A stretch of DNA of 64,000 nt from Brachynemurus nebulosus (Eukaryota > Arthropoda > Insecta > Neuroptera > Myrmeleontidae), in NCBI GenBank assembly GCA_035578155.1, contig JAPWDM010000005.1, positions 52,272,454 to 52,336,453 on the forward strand, in the 5' to 3' direction. A program made the translations under genes and the position numbers. Below the pieces are notes generated by a model that saw nothing but the letters and a program-made list of their open reading frames with translations, made no database searches and was not told where the DNA came from. How positions within the stretch are numbered: the first letter of the stretch is position 1; each line of letters begins with the position of its first letter. Below, in pieces: positions 34,424-46,600 of this stretch.

Positions 34424-36552
34424 AAATGAAAGTTAATTTTTCGTTCCTGTTTGGAAAGAAAAATCAACTTTTTATTCTATCTCAATTTCAATTAGAAATA
34501 TGAATACATGCTCAATACAAAATTTTTTATTTTAAATTACCTAAAATTTTTAAAATAAAATTAAAATCCCTAATTAGATACGTGACATAACAAAAGTGAA
34601 TAATTTCTTTCAAAAATCCAAATCATAATTTTTGATAATTCTCTTTACTCCTTAATGTTTGCTATTAATTATTTGTGACAGTTCAAATTTTAAAACTTCA
34701 CTTTTATTATGCATAATACAATACAATACATATATTAAAGTAAATATCCAATTGTTTCAAATAAAAATAATCCTTATTTCTTTCTAAAAAAAATTATTAT
34801 TAGTCCCTGCCTAATTATTCCAGCTTTAAAAAACTAAATTGTTTTTCACTATTATGATTACTAATTTCTTTCCTTTAATTTTATTATGTAATCATTCACA
34901 TAATACCTTAACCAGATCATACTCAAATGTAATTCTTTATACTTTAATCAATTAGCTGAAATATATTCTATTTTTTTTTTTTAAATCAAATCTTCTTTCT
35001 AAGAAATATAATAAAATACCTTATAAGTATGAAAATTAGAAAAATATCTGTACTCTTGCTTCTTATGAAAGATTGTTTTCTTTCATGTTTTTTTTTTTTG
35101 GGTTTATTAAGTAAGAATCTGTGTATTCAATATCAGGTTTAAGTATCTTTCTTTTAAAATTCAATTTACCTTTACTTTCTGTTAAAAATCGATTTATTCA
35201 AGTAAAAATCTTAAGTTTGAATTACGATCAAGAACCCTATTTAAATGATTTTTTTTTTCTACTCAATTACTCTATTATTTAATACTTTTTTTGAAATCCT
35301 TAAAATAATTCAAAATTCATTCATAAGCGTATTTATGTACGTACTTTCGCCAGAAATTGTCAAATACTTCAAACAATCAAAATAGTTACCAGTTAAAATA
35401 TTTCAATTCATAAATTCTTTTTCTTCAAAATGGAACACCGTTAACATTTCCAAAACTACATTATTTTCATAGATACGCTTATGTACTTATTTTTTTTTTT
35501 AAAATTCTTATATCTAACACTAATGTCCAATTATTTAAGTCTTTAATTCACTTTTTCCACTTCATTGAGCCTCTTCAATTGATCTGGGTCATGGGTCTGT
35601 TCTTGGCGTTTCGGGTTTGGGAATAACTTGCGTTTACTAAGGGGGTGGTTCATGACGTACTTCCATTGGGGAGTCGATGACTATAGGTTTCCAACTCGTG
35701 TTTTGACTTTACTACCATGGTACTTCGGTGAACAGTAATGATGACACTGTCGAAGATGACATTTCTGAACGCATTTTGTTTTTCGACAACGATTTGCTAC
35801 TTGCAGGCGATTCCTTGGGCATCCATTTTTTTTTTTTTTTTTGATGATGGTTTCACTGACAATTTACTTTGACAGCGATACTAGCGATAAAGGTTGCTCC
35901 AATAAGAACAAACTAGACTCTAACATTGAGTCGTGTTCCAAAACCATTTCCGTGAGCTTCTCCTTGGCATGAGACTATATGTGACTATGCCAGTTATGAT
36001 GAGTACCATTTTTGATGAAACCACAATTTACTTTGCCGAGAAATTGACTGATTCGGCATAAGTGAAGGTTCCCTTTGATGCGACAGCGATGTTGGCTTAC
36101 ATTTCACAGTGGTGAGAAGTGACTGTACGAGTGATTCGTATCCACTTGAAATTGGACAGTTGGATTTCCCCTAGGTAGTGACCTTGACATCAGCTGACAG
36201 CTGGCTAGCTGCTTTTGTCATTTTCACCAAACCATACGTAGTGGTAACCATGGACCCATTGTATTGAATTTTCGTCATAATTAGGCTCGTTTCGTTCAAT
36301 ATTTCCTCAAACAAAGGAAAAAGTATTAGTACTTGTACTTATTTTATAACTACAATTTACAAAAGTGATACGCTTTAATTTTAATTTACAAATTTTTTTT
36401 TTTAACTTTCAATTATCATTACATTTTTACAATAAGATAATTTCTGTTCTAACTTTTTTTTTCAAGATTTTTACATAATTATTACACTTTTACCGTAAAA
36501 TTGATTCTATTACTTTTTCTTCTTTTTTTTTTTTTTAAATTTTGACAATTAC
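34424..36552 (-). other. long non-coding 3' region of the LTR element
   Basis: About 2.1 kb between the last pol remnant and the polypurine tract. I see no env or other open frame. A less AT-rich stretch at about 35570-36290 could be decayed coding sequence, but I recognise nothing in it. Confidence 0.5.
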
Positions 36553-37081
36553 TTAGATTCGTTTTTTAAGTACCCAAGGGTGTTCTTCTACTGAACCTCG
36601 ACTTCTAAGTCGATACGTATGAGTAGGTTGTGTATCTTGATCAGTCAATTCATTATCACCTGTTTTACTTTCTTGTTCAACATTTACGTCATCTAGGTCG
36701 TTACTATCATCGTCTGGCCTACTTTCGTCATATGATTCTCTAGCTTCTTCATATTCCGATTCTCTAATTTCGTCATCATCAGATTGTCTAACATCTTCGT
36801 AATATTCGTCATTTTCACTGTCTGGTTCCCTAATTTCTTCTAAATTTGGTTCATACCGATCGTCAAATGCTATATTATCAAATCTTTCATTATCTAATGA
36901 CATGGGGGTTCCTATCCAAGGTTCATATTCTACCTGTTCATCTTGTTCGTCATGTTCGTGCATATCTCTATGTAAAATTATCGGTTCGGCCTCTTCTATT
37001 TCGTCGGTTTCAAGATTCCTAATTTGTAATGGTGCATATATTTTAGGTTTAACAATAACGTCTTCTACAGGTTCTTTTTAC
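36553..37081 (-). pseudogene. acidic C-terminal tail of pol
   Basis: An open frame from about 37081 to 36553 encodes a strongly acidic, proline-poor region (repeated RESEYEEARES-like) ending THTYRLRSRG and EEHPWVLKKRI. A YxLRSRG ending after an acidic stretch is often seen at the C-terminus of Gypsy-type Pol proteins after integrase. No catalytic motif remains. It is out of frame with the preceding RT fragment, which stops at 37065. Confidence 0.55.
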
Positions 37082-39326
37082 TTTTTATTTTTAGAACTAT
37101 CGTTACTTGCTGTACTTCCCCATCAATTGTTTTACGCGGTACCATAACTACTGGAGCAGACCAGGGTGAATTTGATTCCCTAATAATTCCTTGTTCTAAC
37201 ATTTCATCTATTTGTTTCTTAAGTTCTTGTCGTTGAGCGAAAGGTATACGATAAGGTGCTTTGGTAATGGGTGTTTCAGAAGTAGTAATTATACGATGTT
37301 GTATTTTAGAAGTATGTGTCAACTTAACATTTCCTACATCAAATATTTCAATAAATTCGTAAAGTAATTCCTTTAACCTTGTTTTCTCATTTTCAGATAA
37401 ATGTCCTAACTCATTAACCTTCAAATCAATTGATTCCTTATTAATTTTATTAACTGTGGCCACTAATTCAATATTTTCAGTAACGTTTCCATTTTTAACT
37501 TTACCATTAAAATTCATGGTTCCCCTATTTACTTGTAATATACCAGGGTCCTTTACCCTATTATCATTTTCACTAAAGTTAACTTTTTCCTCATTAAATT
37601 CTACATTTTCTACGTATTTACCTATATTTTTCCTTTTCCACACTTTCTTATTGGATTTAACCTTTTTACCGTTGCTAGCTACGATTCCTGCATTTTCATT
37701 TACAATACATTTATTTTCATTTTCATTATCACTTAATTCTTCGTCGACGATTACTTTTTCTGCACGTGCGATTTCAGTATTTTTATCTAATTCAATTTCT
37801 TCATTCGTTAGATTTACAATATTTAGCCTAATATTCGAGGCGTAACATAAGGTTCGAGCTATTAGTAATCCGTTAATAGGTAATTGGACTGGTTCGACTA
37901 CAACCGTCAGGTCATCAGAATTTTTATCCGATATTGTACCTGAAATCAATTGTATACAACGCGGTGGTACTTTAAAAGAAGATGTTAGAATGATCGGGTA
38001 GGTACCAACTACTCCGTCAATCCGATCATCTTCACCGTTAGTTTCTACCCTTGGTACTGGCAGATCCAACGGAATTTCCTTACTACATTGCTGAACCGAC
38101 TTTTCCCTAAATATTTGGTTCACAAAGCCTACTTCATTATGTTTACTCTCAAATTTTTGGCTGTTTTTTTCTTTTACATTTTCATTTCCTACACAATTTT
38201 CACTAGCATTAATATTTTCCTCTAATACTTTTATTCTATTTTCCGGTTTCCTAACCGTTCGTTCCGTTTTTACAACGTTACTATTTACTTTATTACATAA
38301 CAATTTTTCATTATTGTTTATTACACATTTATCTTTGTTAGGCCCTATACCTGCCTTTTTATTTTCCTCACTTACTTTATGAATCTTATTTTCATCTACA
38401 ATTCTAATTTTACGATTAACACAATTTGTTGTATCATTTTTATTAACACATACTTCCCCTAATTTTTTATTAAATACATCATTTAATTTAACTTTACTAC
38501 TAGTTCTATTTTTAGATTTTTCATTACCAAGTTCAATGACACTATTATTATTTAACATACATTCATTAAAAAATACAGTTGCGTCCCTAGAATCACGAAC
38601 ATGTTCCATTTCATTACTAATTTCCGATCGATTATTTATCTGATTTGCTACCTTTTCTGTAGCTTTTGGACATAAAATTACCCTTTGCTCAATATTCTTA
38701 ATTTTTTTATCTAAGTCATCTAACCTTTGACGCATTTGTTCTAACTTATCTAACACTAACTGGTCCAACTCCTTGTTATCAACATAATAATTCCTAAAAT
38801 ATTCCGTATTTGTAAATTCTGTCTTAATCGGTATTTGCGAATTCCCTAATTGTAATATGTTTTTATCAAAATAAATGCGTGCATTAAAATATTGTAATAT
38901 ATCACGGCCAATTATACCATCTACAGATAAAGCGACTTCATGATCATCCACTATAATACATTCAAAAGGACAATTTTGATTATCAATGAAAAAGTTTAAT
39001 TTAGCGGAACCTAAAACATTAATTAAATTTCCAGATACACTTCGCAGTACAGCTTCTGATCTACGTAATTTTAAGTCTAACTGTTTTATGCTATTTCTTC
39101 GCAAAATCTTAATTCCAGAACCAGAGTCAATAAGTAAATTTACTTTAAAATTATTCACAATTAATTCGACGATACAAGTATTCGTTTTTTTAAAATTATT
39201 TCTATTACAATGTTGCGCATTAAATATTGCTGGTATTTGAAACTGATAAGAAGTATTAGTTTTATTAAATGAACGTTTAAATAAATACCTAATCAAACTT
39301 TTTCTGATTATGTGTATGCCTATTTC
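37065..39326 (-). pseudogene. pol fragment: aspartic protease and RT N-terminal edge
   Basis: The frame opens after a TAA near 39327 and has no early ATG. The protease motif is LLIDSGSGIKIL (DSG active site), followed by VDGIIGRDIL, the usual second protease landmark. A long, low-complexity Asn/Lys/Glu-rich spacer follows. Then comes the RT entry, ITKAPYRIPFAQRQELKKQI, with GIIRESNSPWSAPVVMVPRK. The next expected RT blocks are absent: the sequence jumps to a short tail and a stop at 37065. Internal deletion therefore removed most of RT, RNase H and integrase. Confidence 0.8.
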
Positions 39327-39374
39327 TTAATACATCATTATGTGCACGCGTTTTAATTGAATCATTTTTCAAGG

Positions 39375-40622
39375 CTATTTTTCTGAATCGGTATGTATCG
39401 TATGTATCGACCGGCTTGTGTCTTTTCCTGTGCTGGTTCCTACATCTAAAAAAGTACCCCGTGTTTCAAAATTAGTACGTTTGCTAAGTTCACCTTGTTT
39501 TTGTGAATATCGGGTTTGGGTACGATTTGTATTACGAGTTTCATTAAATTGGGTATTTTGACGACCGTTACCTTGTTTAAATTGATTATTAAAATTTTTC
39601 TGGCCCTGTTGAATATTATTTTGTCTACCATTATTACCTGGTTTAGAATAGTTATTATTTAAATTTTGAGACCTACGGTAATTATTGTTGAAACCATTAT
39701 CATTTGAAAAATTATTACGTTTAAAACTAGTTTGTTCAGGACGAGAAAAATTTGGACGATTAGGGCGATTAAAATTTTCACGACGGTTATTACCAAAATT
39801 TGGGCAGTTTCTTTTAATATGACCTTCCCTATTACAATTGAAACATTTGACCCCATGATTAACCGAATTAATGTCGTACATATTTCGTGATCCTTTTAAT
39901 GACTGAATTGTAACCTCGGCCTGCTTTGCTAACTCTATAACCCTTTCAAATCTAATGTTTGGTTCTTTATTAATTTCAAATGCAATCATCTGTTTAATTT
40001 CATCTTTTAGCCCTTGTAGAAAGAAATAAATTAAACCTTTGTCATGTTTTTTACGTATAGCCTGTTTGCCTAAATCATTATCCACAAGTTTTAAATCTTC
40101 TGTTAAAACTGCATTTCCTAAAATTTTTAATCGAGTTGCAAAATCGTCAACATTTTCCTTAACTTTTTGATTACAATGGGCTAGCGATTCAATTTCCTGT
40201 CTGGGTGTTAATTTTTTTATGTATTTTTTTAGTAAAGCGTCTTTTAACGTTTGAAAAGTAATATCCGGTTCATTAAGTGACGGTTCTGATTCCACAAATT
40301 TATATGCGTCCCCTGATAATTGATAACGGACAACCGCGACTGCTTGTTCTTGTGACCAATTTTCTAAAATTATCCTTTGTTTAATTTTTGCGAAAAATTC
40401 TTTAACGTTTTCAGTCGGTTTTCCCGAAAATTCTGGTAATGCCACTAAAATAGGACCTGTTGCATTAATGGGTGCGGTTTTTTGAGCCTGAGTGGTTTCG
40501 CTTGATGACGCAACGGGTGTCGTAATCACGTTTTGACTGAAAATATTACCGGGGGTTACCAATTTTGATTGGGCGGTTACGACAGACGACGTACCAGGAG
40601 TAGGCATTTCGGGAGTGGTCAT
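39375..40622 (-). CDS. Gag polyprotein of the LTR element, 415 aa
   Basis: I place the start at the ATG at 40622 (MTTPEMPTPGTSS), the first Met after the leader; an extension upstream would use a non-ATG start. A capsid-like helical region covers about residues 55-250, including LPEFSGKPTENVKEFFAKI and DDFATRLKILGNAV. A single CCHC knuckle, CFNCNREGHIKRNC, lies near residue 270. The tail is rich in Asn, Arg and Gln, typical of RNA-binding nucleocapsid. The frame is intact. Pol lies about 50 nt downstream in a frame that opens after gag has stopped, so how it was expressed is unclear. Confidence 0.82.
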   Translation of the reverse strand: MTTPEMPTPGTSSVVTAQSKLVTPGNIFSQNVITTPVASSSETTQAQKTAPINATGPILVALPEFSGKPTENVKEFFAKIKQRIILENWSQEQAVAVVRYQLSGDAYKFVESEPSLNEPDITFQTLKDALLKKYIKKLTPRQEIESLAHCNQKVKENVDDFATRLKILGNAVLTEDLKLVDNDLGKQAIRKKHDKGLIYFFLQGLKDEIKQMIAFEINKEPNIRFERVIELAKQAEVTIQSLKGSRNMYDINSVNHGVKCFNCNREGHIKRNCPNFGNNRRENFNRPNRPNFSRPEQTSFKRNNFSNDNGFNNNYRRSQNLNNNYSKPGNNGRQNNIQQGQKNFNNQFKQGNGRQNTQFNETRNTNRTQTRYSQKQGELSKRTNFETRGTFLDVGTSTGKDTSRSIHTIHTDSEK

Positions 40623-40831
40623 TTTGAATATAAAAAAATTTTCAAATAAAATTCGAATAATCAAAATTAAATGAGTAAATTACAATTTTAATGTTGAAAA
40701 CCGATTCGAGCGTACTTTAAACAAATATCAATGAAAAAAAAAAATTTGAAAAGAAATTTTTTTTTTTTTTTTTTTTTTGAATTTTTGTACACCAGTTTCT
40801 AAACAGCGGTATGGGAGTAATTTCGCTAATC

Positions 40832-40851
40832 CCTAACGCTGGCCACCATAA
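40832..40851 (-). other. candidate primer binding site
   Basis: Just inside the 5' LTR on the minus strand, TGGTGGCCAGCGTTAGG starts three bases after the LTR end. The leading TGG fits a tRNA CCA terminus. I could not identify the tRNA. Confidence 0.5.
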
Positions 40852-41809
40852 TGTAAAATATTGTAGGGGTGTAGATGGGAAGAGTGGTATCAGTGGTCGT
40901 TTTGAACTATTCCACCGACGCCACCATAATTGTAATATATTGTATTAAGGGGTTGTGAGGCGGCTTGGTGGTTCCCTTAAGATACCACTGGTGCCACCAT
41001 AATTGTAAAGTATTGATAGTTGGTTGTAAAAGGTGGTAGCAATAGCCGTATTTACTTAAATATATTTAGAATTATTATATTGTTTAATTTTGGGACGCGG
41101 TTAAGTATTTAATAGTTACACCGATGATACGACAGGAAATTGTATAATTCAAACAACTCGTGAAAAACAATAATAGATTTATATTAAGAAATAAAATATC
41201 AAATTTACAGGATTGAAATCCTAACGGGCCAAATTAAGTTACAATAGAAATTATGATTAACAATGAAAAACAAAGATATAATAAAAATTCTTAAAATCTA
41301 ATAATTAATACATATGCAAGCCAATTCGGGTATGGTTTAAGGATTACTATAAGTTATGTGAAAATTATCCAAAAAAAATATCTTAAATAATTATTAGTTG
41401 AAATTTTAGTAAAAATATTCCGAATCGGGTTGCATATGTAGCAATAACATTAAGAAAGGAAGTGCATATTACCTCTCCCTGGGGGTTACACAAGCACAAC
41501 ACAAAAAGATCTTAATTGCTTTTTACTTCAAAATTACATTACTTTGTCTCAAGACTGAATCTAAAAACTGAATGAATCACATCGCCCCGTTTATAGGGCC
41601 TCAAGCCAAGCTCGCCATGGTATTCCCCTTGCCTCGCGTATTGATCATTCGATTTCAGTTCTTTAGCGTTTCGCTGACTTAGCGATTTAATCAAAGACTT
41701 CTTTATTCCATTTTCAATTATTCATTTCTAGATGGATCGATACCGTTGTGTACAACAATAAGTCTACAATATGTTACTATATGGTTACAGTAGCGGGCAT
41801 TATATTACA
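40852..41809 (-). repeat. 5' LTR of the Gypsy-type element
   Basis: Same length and almost the same sequence as 33452-34409, with identical termini. Together with the GCTA duplication it marks a recent insertion. Confidence 0.92.
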
Positions 41810-41940
41810 GCTAATACTTGAACCTTCTCTCTAGAACATGGATAGTGAGACAGGAATATACAAAAATGTCAAAAGCAAGCCAAATGTGATTCAAAACAAG
41901 TACAAATTGATTCAAAATGAGCGCAAGGGGTTTTGGCTTA
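41810..41940. repeat. right arm of the foldback element hit by the LTR element
   Basis: GCTAATACTTGAACC, then CTCTCTAGAACATGG and ACAGGAATATACAAAAATG match the right arm of the palindrome at 49385-49595. The centre of the same unit lies left of the LTR element at 33421-33451. Confidence 0.7.
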
Positions 41941-42060
41941 CGTCGATACGAATCGGCCCGTTGACAATCACGAACGCCGTACGACGTCAAGTAAAACCTG
42001 TCTAACTGCGACACAACGTTGTACCACGTCAACAATTCCAAATAAAGTGTACACCAATAA

Positions 42061-42651
42061 GGTACATAAACAAACGTAGCTCGCTCTCTGTCTAGGCACC
42101 ATAGACACTCGGTGTGTAAGGCCCGATTTACATTAACGCTCCGCTCTCGGTACGATATCACTTCGCTTCAGGTTCGATAAAATATTCTTACACAATAAAC
42201 AATGAGTGTATTCAGATCATCGCTCTGATATCGGTCCGATATCAGTTACGGTTCGCTCTCGCTCCAATGCCACTGCTCCAGACTTGTTATGGCTTGTACC
42301 TATAGTGTAAACACTTTTTTGATTCCACTGCACTCCGCTTGCATTCATTTGTTATGAAAAGATATTTGTATCGAACTGAGACCGAACTGGGAGCGTACCC
42401 AGAGCGGCATTATAATGTGAATAGAGAACGAATAGGTACCAGCATGATATCAGCACTGTAATGTGAACACAAGATTATATCGAATCGGAAGCGTAGTGAT
42501 ATCGGAGTGAGAGCGGAACGTTAATGTAAATCGGGTCTAAGTGTATGGTGTGCTTCTGAATACATAATTACGTACTGGCAGCACACTAAATACCTATGAT
42601 ACCTCTTGTGCCTGGACAGAGAGCGAGCTACATTTGTTTATGTACGTTATA
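42061..42651. mobile_element. outer TIR element with a nested Harbinger-like MITE
   Basis: Outer arms near GTACATAAACAAACGTAGC and GCTCGCTCTCTGTCTAGGCAC return inverted at 42608-42651. The inner element at 42120-42537 interrupts it. Confidence 0.5.
42120..42537. mobile_element. PIF/Harbinger-like MITE (418 bp), TSD TAA
   Basis: The ends are GGCCCGATTTACATTAACG and the inverse GACCCGATTTACATTAACG, with TAA on both sides (42117-42119, 42538-42540). Interior inverted segments are rich in GATATC and CCGCTCTC. Confidence 0.65.
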
Positions 42652-43600
42652 TGTAATAATTTCAAATTATTTTATAATAAATAATTTCAAATTACAGCAA
42701 AAATCACATACAAATTAATAAATACCAATTATCATTGACACCCTGTAGATTATAAAATTTATAAACAAATATGGGGATTTTGCTTAAAAAAAATGAAATG
42801 ACATTTTGTTGTACTCATATTAAAAAAGTTATGGCTACCCAAACTCTCAAACAGTTCACCTGTATACAAATTTTTCCGTCTCGGTGATCTTTAAATTTCA
42901 ATCCAATTTAAGTTAATAATATATTTGTGCGGAAATTCTGTTTTTCTTTTTTGCTTTTTTAACGGAACAAAATTAAATGAAAATGCCAATAAAAAAATTT
43001 TAAAAATAATCTCATTTATTGTTTTAGTATAATATAAAATATATAATAAAATAATCAATATCAAAGTAGTTCCATTCATGGTGCCTAAATATTTATAAAG
43101 TTTATAAATAATTACCGTAAACGAAATCAACTGGAAAAGAAGTGTGAATAGGGACAAAACAAAAAATGTTATTCATGAAATACGTTTAGAAACACTAGAC
43201 ATAAAGGCGAACATATATCTTTCTTAGAATTTACGTTTATTTCTACACAAAATCATGAAGTATTATTCCTTTCTGGATGCTTAAATACAAAAAATTCGAA
43301 ATTACATTCCAATTTTAATTACTTATCGTCCCCATTCACCCTTTATCGTCTCTTTTGACGCAGTTCATCACAGAGTAGAAATTACGTAAGTTCTGTTATT
43401 TTTTCAAAAACCAACGTTATTTTCAAAAATTTTTAATTACTATAATAAAGTGATCATTCTCGACAAGCATTCGTAAAAGAAATATAAAAAAAAAATACGA
43501 TGTGAAGACTGTGTTCGTGTTTATTGATCCCAGTTTACGGTAATAATAATAATAATAACGTAACACAACAAACGAGTCAAAAAAATAACTTGCCCTCAAT
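42652..43600. other. 3' flank of gene D, no gene seen
   Basis: The AT-rich sequence near 42970-43060 resembles 22990-23110 downstream of gene C (shared AAAATGCCAATAAAAA), so the paralogous unit extends into the 3' flank. Short frames here have no domain. Confidence 0.45.
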
Positions 43601-46600
43601 CTATTCTTTCTCATGTTTTTTCTTATGTACACCAAGATAATGTTTAGTGGTGAAACTGCTACCACAGATATCACATGAAAACAATTTGATTCCAGTGTGA
43701 GTTCGTTCGTGCACCTTAAGATCTTGACTATTTGTGAAGCCCTTTTGACAAGTTGCGCAAATGTACGGTCTATGACCGGAATGATATCGTTCGTGCCGTG
43801 TTAACTGTGATTTTTGTCTAAAACGGCTCCCACACTGATTACATTTGAACGGCCATTCATTAGTGTGAGTTCGGAGATGCGATAGCAATGTGTTCTTCGT
43901 CCTACAGCGATGTTCACAGTAGTCACATTTGAACGGTTTGGCACCGGTGTGAATAAGAATATGATTTGATAGAATGAATGATCGAGAAAAGCGTTTGGCA
44001 CAATACGGACACAGATACCTTTTCAATTTTTTATTTTCTTCGGCTACAAATAAAAAACAAAATATCGAAAAATCTGTATATGAACCCGGCAGCCGACTCT
44101 TAATACGTAAAATGAGTGTGTTGTTCCCCCAGAAAGGGAAGTTATTGCAAAAAACTAGGGTACTTGACTGAAGTTGCAAAAATATTCTAAAAGCATTGTT
44201 TTTCTATATCAGCTAAGTGATTTTTTTATTTTCGACAGATTCTGTAAAAAATCATCAAAAAACATAACTCTACAATTTTAAATGAGAAAAAGGCGGGAAA
44301 AACACCTCACTATAGTGACGTCACAGTTTGACGCAACTAAACGTCAATGTCAATATTTATAACCTCAAAACTTTGATTATATTCATAAAATGTCATAGTA
44401 AAAGCAAGTATTTATTTGAATTCTGGTCGATTATTATTACAATATACATAAGCTAATAGAAATATTCAAAAGTAAACACAATTTCACCTCACCAACGAGA
44501 ATTATCAAAATCGACATATCTAGCTACAAAATGTTACGTCATTTTCAAGAAATGGCGCGTTTTCACTAATTTGAATATTTGTTGAAAAATGGTGATTTTC
44601 AAAATAAAATTTCTAAATAGTTATCAATTTTTTTTATGTTCCATCATTAAAACTGGACATATGTAATGATAATGCATAGAATTATTTAACATTTGACACA
44701 AATTTTAAATACAGTCAAGTACCGTTTATCTAAATGTCGGGTGACAGCCAGTTTTTATTAAATGTTAACAAAACTTTGCATAATTATACATACTATCTCA
44801 ATTAGTAAACGGAGAAAAAATTTTCCTATTTTTCTGAAAATATAATGTAAGTGGTGCCTCTTTTAGACAAATGTCTAAAAAACAAACTAAAAAAAAAACC
44901 ATTATTATTAGTTAATATAATTCATTTCACTTAAATTTTACCATGATTCTTCACTTATGAATTTAAAGAATTTCCGTTTCCTTCGCTTTATCTCTTTCAT
45001 TATTGCACTTGCGTAAATTTTAAATTTGCAATTTGTTTTTAGAAAAGAACAGAAGATTGATTTGTTTCGAATAAAAGAATTACTTAATTCTTTAAAGATG
45101 ACTCATGCTCAATTGTATTTGAAATTGGGTATAGTCTTGTAGTAATTGTAGTAAATATTAAAAATTTTATTTTTTGAACTGAAATCTTTAACCTTTAGTG
45201 GGCCAAAAAAGTTTCAACCACTTGTGACTTGTGTGCCAGTTGAACTTTTCAGTGCCAGCTTTCCATAAAAACTCATTTATACAACAAAAGAGTTATTAGC
45301 GACGCAAAGATTACACAAGCGCTCCTGGTTTTTTAAATTAGAAGCTGTATCAAGTAAAAATTTTTGTATAGGTTTAATTGTCGATAGAAAAATGTACTAT
45401 ACAAATTATGCGCGGATTACTAGATTTTATATCACCCATTAGTCGTATGCTAGTTCTAATTTTACCACCAGAGGCGCGAGTGAGAATCTTTGCGTCGCCA
45501 ATTATTAATGATATCTGTCTGGTCTCACAGACACAAAAAAAATTACTGGACTTTAAAACAATCGTCGATGCACTAAGGGTTAATACCATTTAGGGTTTAT
45601 ACCTAAGGGTCAGTACACAAGAGCAACAGTAGTATCTTTTATATTATGAGTGCTGAATTACTAATGAAAATATTATTTCTACAAACAACTACAAACGGAG
45701 TACTATTATTTTATACATTAAAAAATTTAATTATCAGAAGTCGGGTGCCAGATTCATAGAAGCTATCAGAAAAGGTCTTTGGAAAATGAAAACATACCTT
45801 TACGATTTTTCTTACAGACATGACGTTTCAAAAATAACTGTGTCGAAAACGTTTCGTCACATTCATAACAACTATATGCATCTTTGGTGTGATGGACACG
45901 TCCATGGCTCTCTAACACGGATTCTGATGGAAAACACTGAAATTAAAAAAAATATTATTTAAATTGTAGACTGATTGGTACTGAGTTTTTAGAAACTATA
46001 CGCTCACTTTATCACAAAACTTGCATTTGTATTTGTCGGTATGCACATTCAAATGTCGTTCTAACGCTTTTGCTATTAGAAATCGTTCTGAACAATGTTC
46101 GCATACGTAAGGACGATCACTGTGCTGAGTGAATAAGTGTCTCTAAAAAATTAAATTTTTAAAATTGCAACAAAACCTCAAAATACAACTCCATAGCCCT
46201 AAAATTTGAAAGGGTTCAGTTTAACTTTCTGTACATATGAATCGTACAGCCCAACCAACATAAGGTTGCCGGTTAGATGCGCAAATGAAGGAGTGCGACA
46301 ACAAGAATTAAACATATAACATATATATGTATGCATAAAAGTGTGATAAAAGTTGTGTTTGTCTACTGCGCATACAACCTTGACCGGCAAACTTATGTTG
46401 GTTGAGCTATAGCCTGAAGGTTTTTTCTCAAAATATGGGCTTTTTAACAGAAAACAGTTTTGAAATCAGCCGTGTAGTTACAAAGATTAGGGCGAGCAAA
46501 CAAACTTTTTCGCTTTATAATACTGCTCGCGTTCGGCAGAAAATTTTGTTAGCCTAACGTTAGCTAACGGAGCTTATACCGTTACAATCCAGAGGGCTCT

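Larger units (their letters stand above)
33452..41809 (-). mobile_element. Ty3/Gypsy-type LTR retrotransposon, young, pol deleted
   Basis: It is bounded by two 958-bp LTRs in direct orientation (33452-34409 and 40852-41809) and by a 4-bp duplication GCTA (33448-33451, 41810-41813). Coding is on the minus strand: gag, then protease with only the N-terminal edge of RT, then the pol C-terminal tail. The RT palm, RNase H and integrase core are missing. The LTRs differ at one site that I could find (34195 region AGAGCC versus AGGGCC near 41597). Next to the 3' LTR is a polypurine tract, AAGGGGGAGGAAG. Confidence 0.88.

Noticed and set aside
36553..36963. Acidic 136-residue frame as an independent host gene
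   Set aside because: It lies between the LTRs, continues the element's coding strand and ends with a Pol-like YRLRSRG tail.
36902..37147. Plus-strand open frames over the LTR element (also 37456-37845 and 38986-39240)
   Set aside because: They are antisense shadows of the gag-pol remnants.
43423..43674. Second-frame open readings over the C2H2 exons (also 16023-16220, 25000-25200, 43801-44001, 62555-62872)
   Set aside because: They overlap real zinc-finger exons in another frame and lack any domain.
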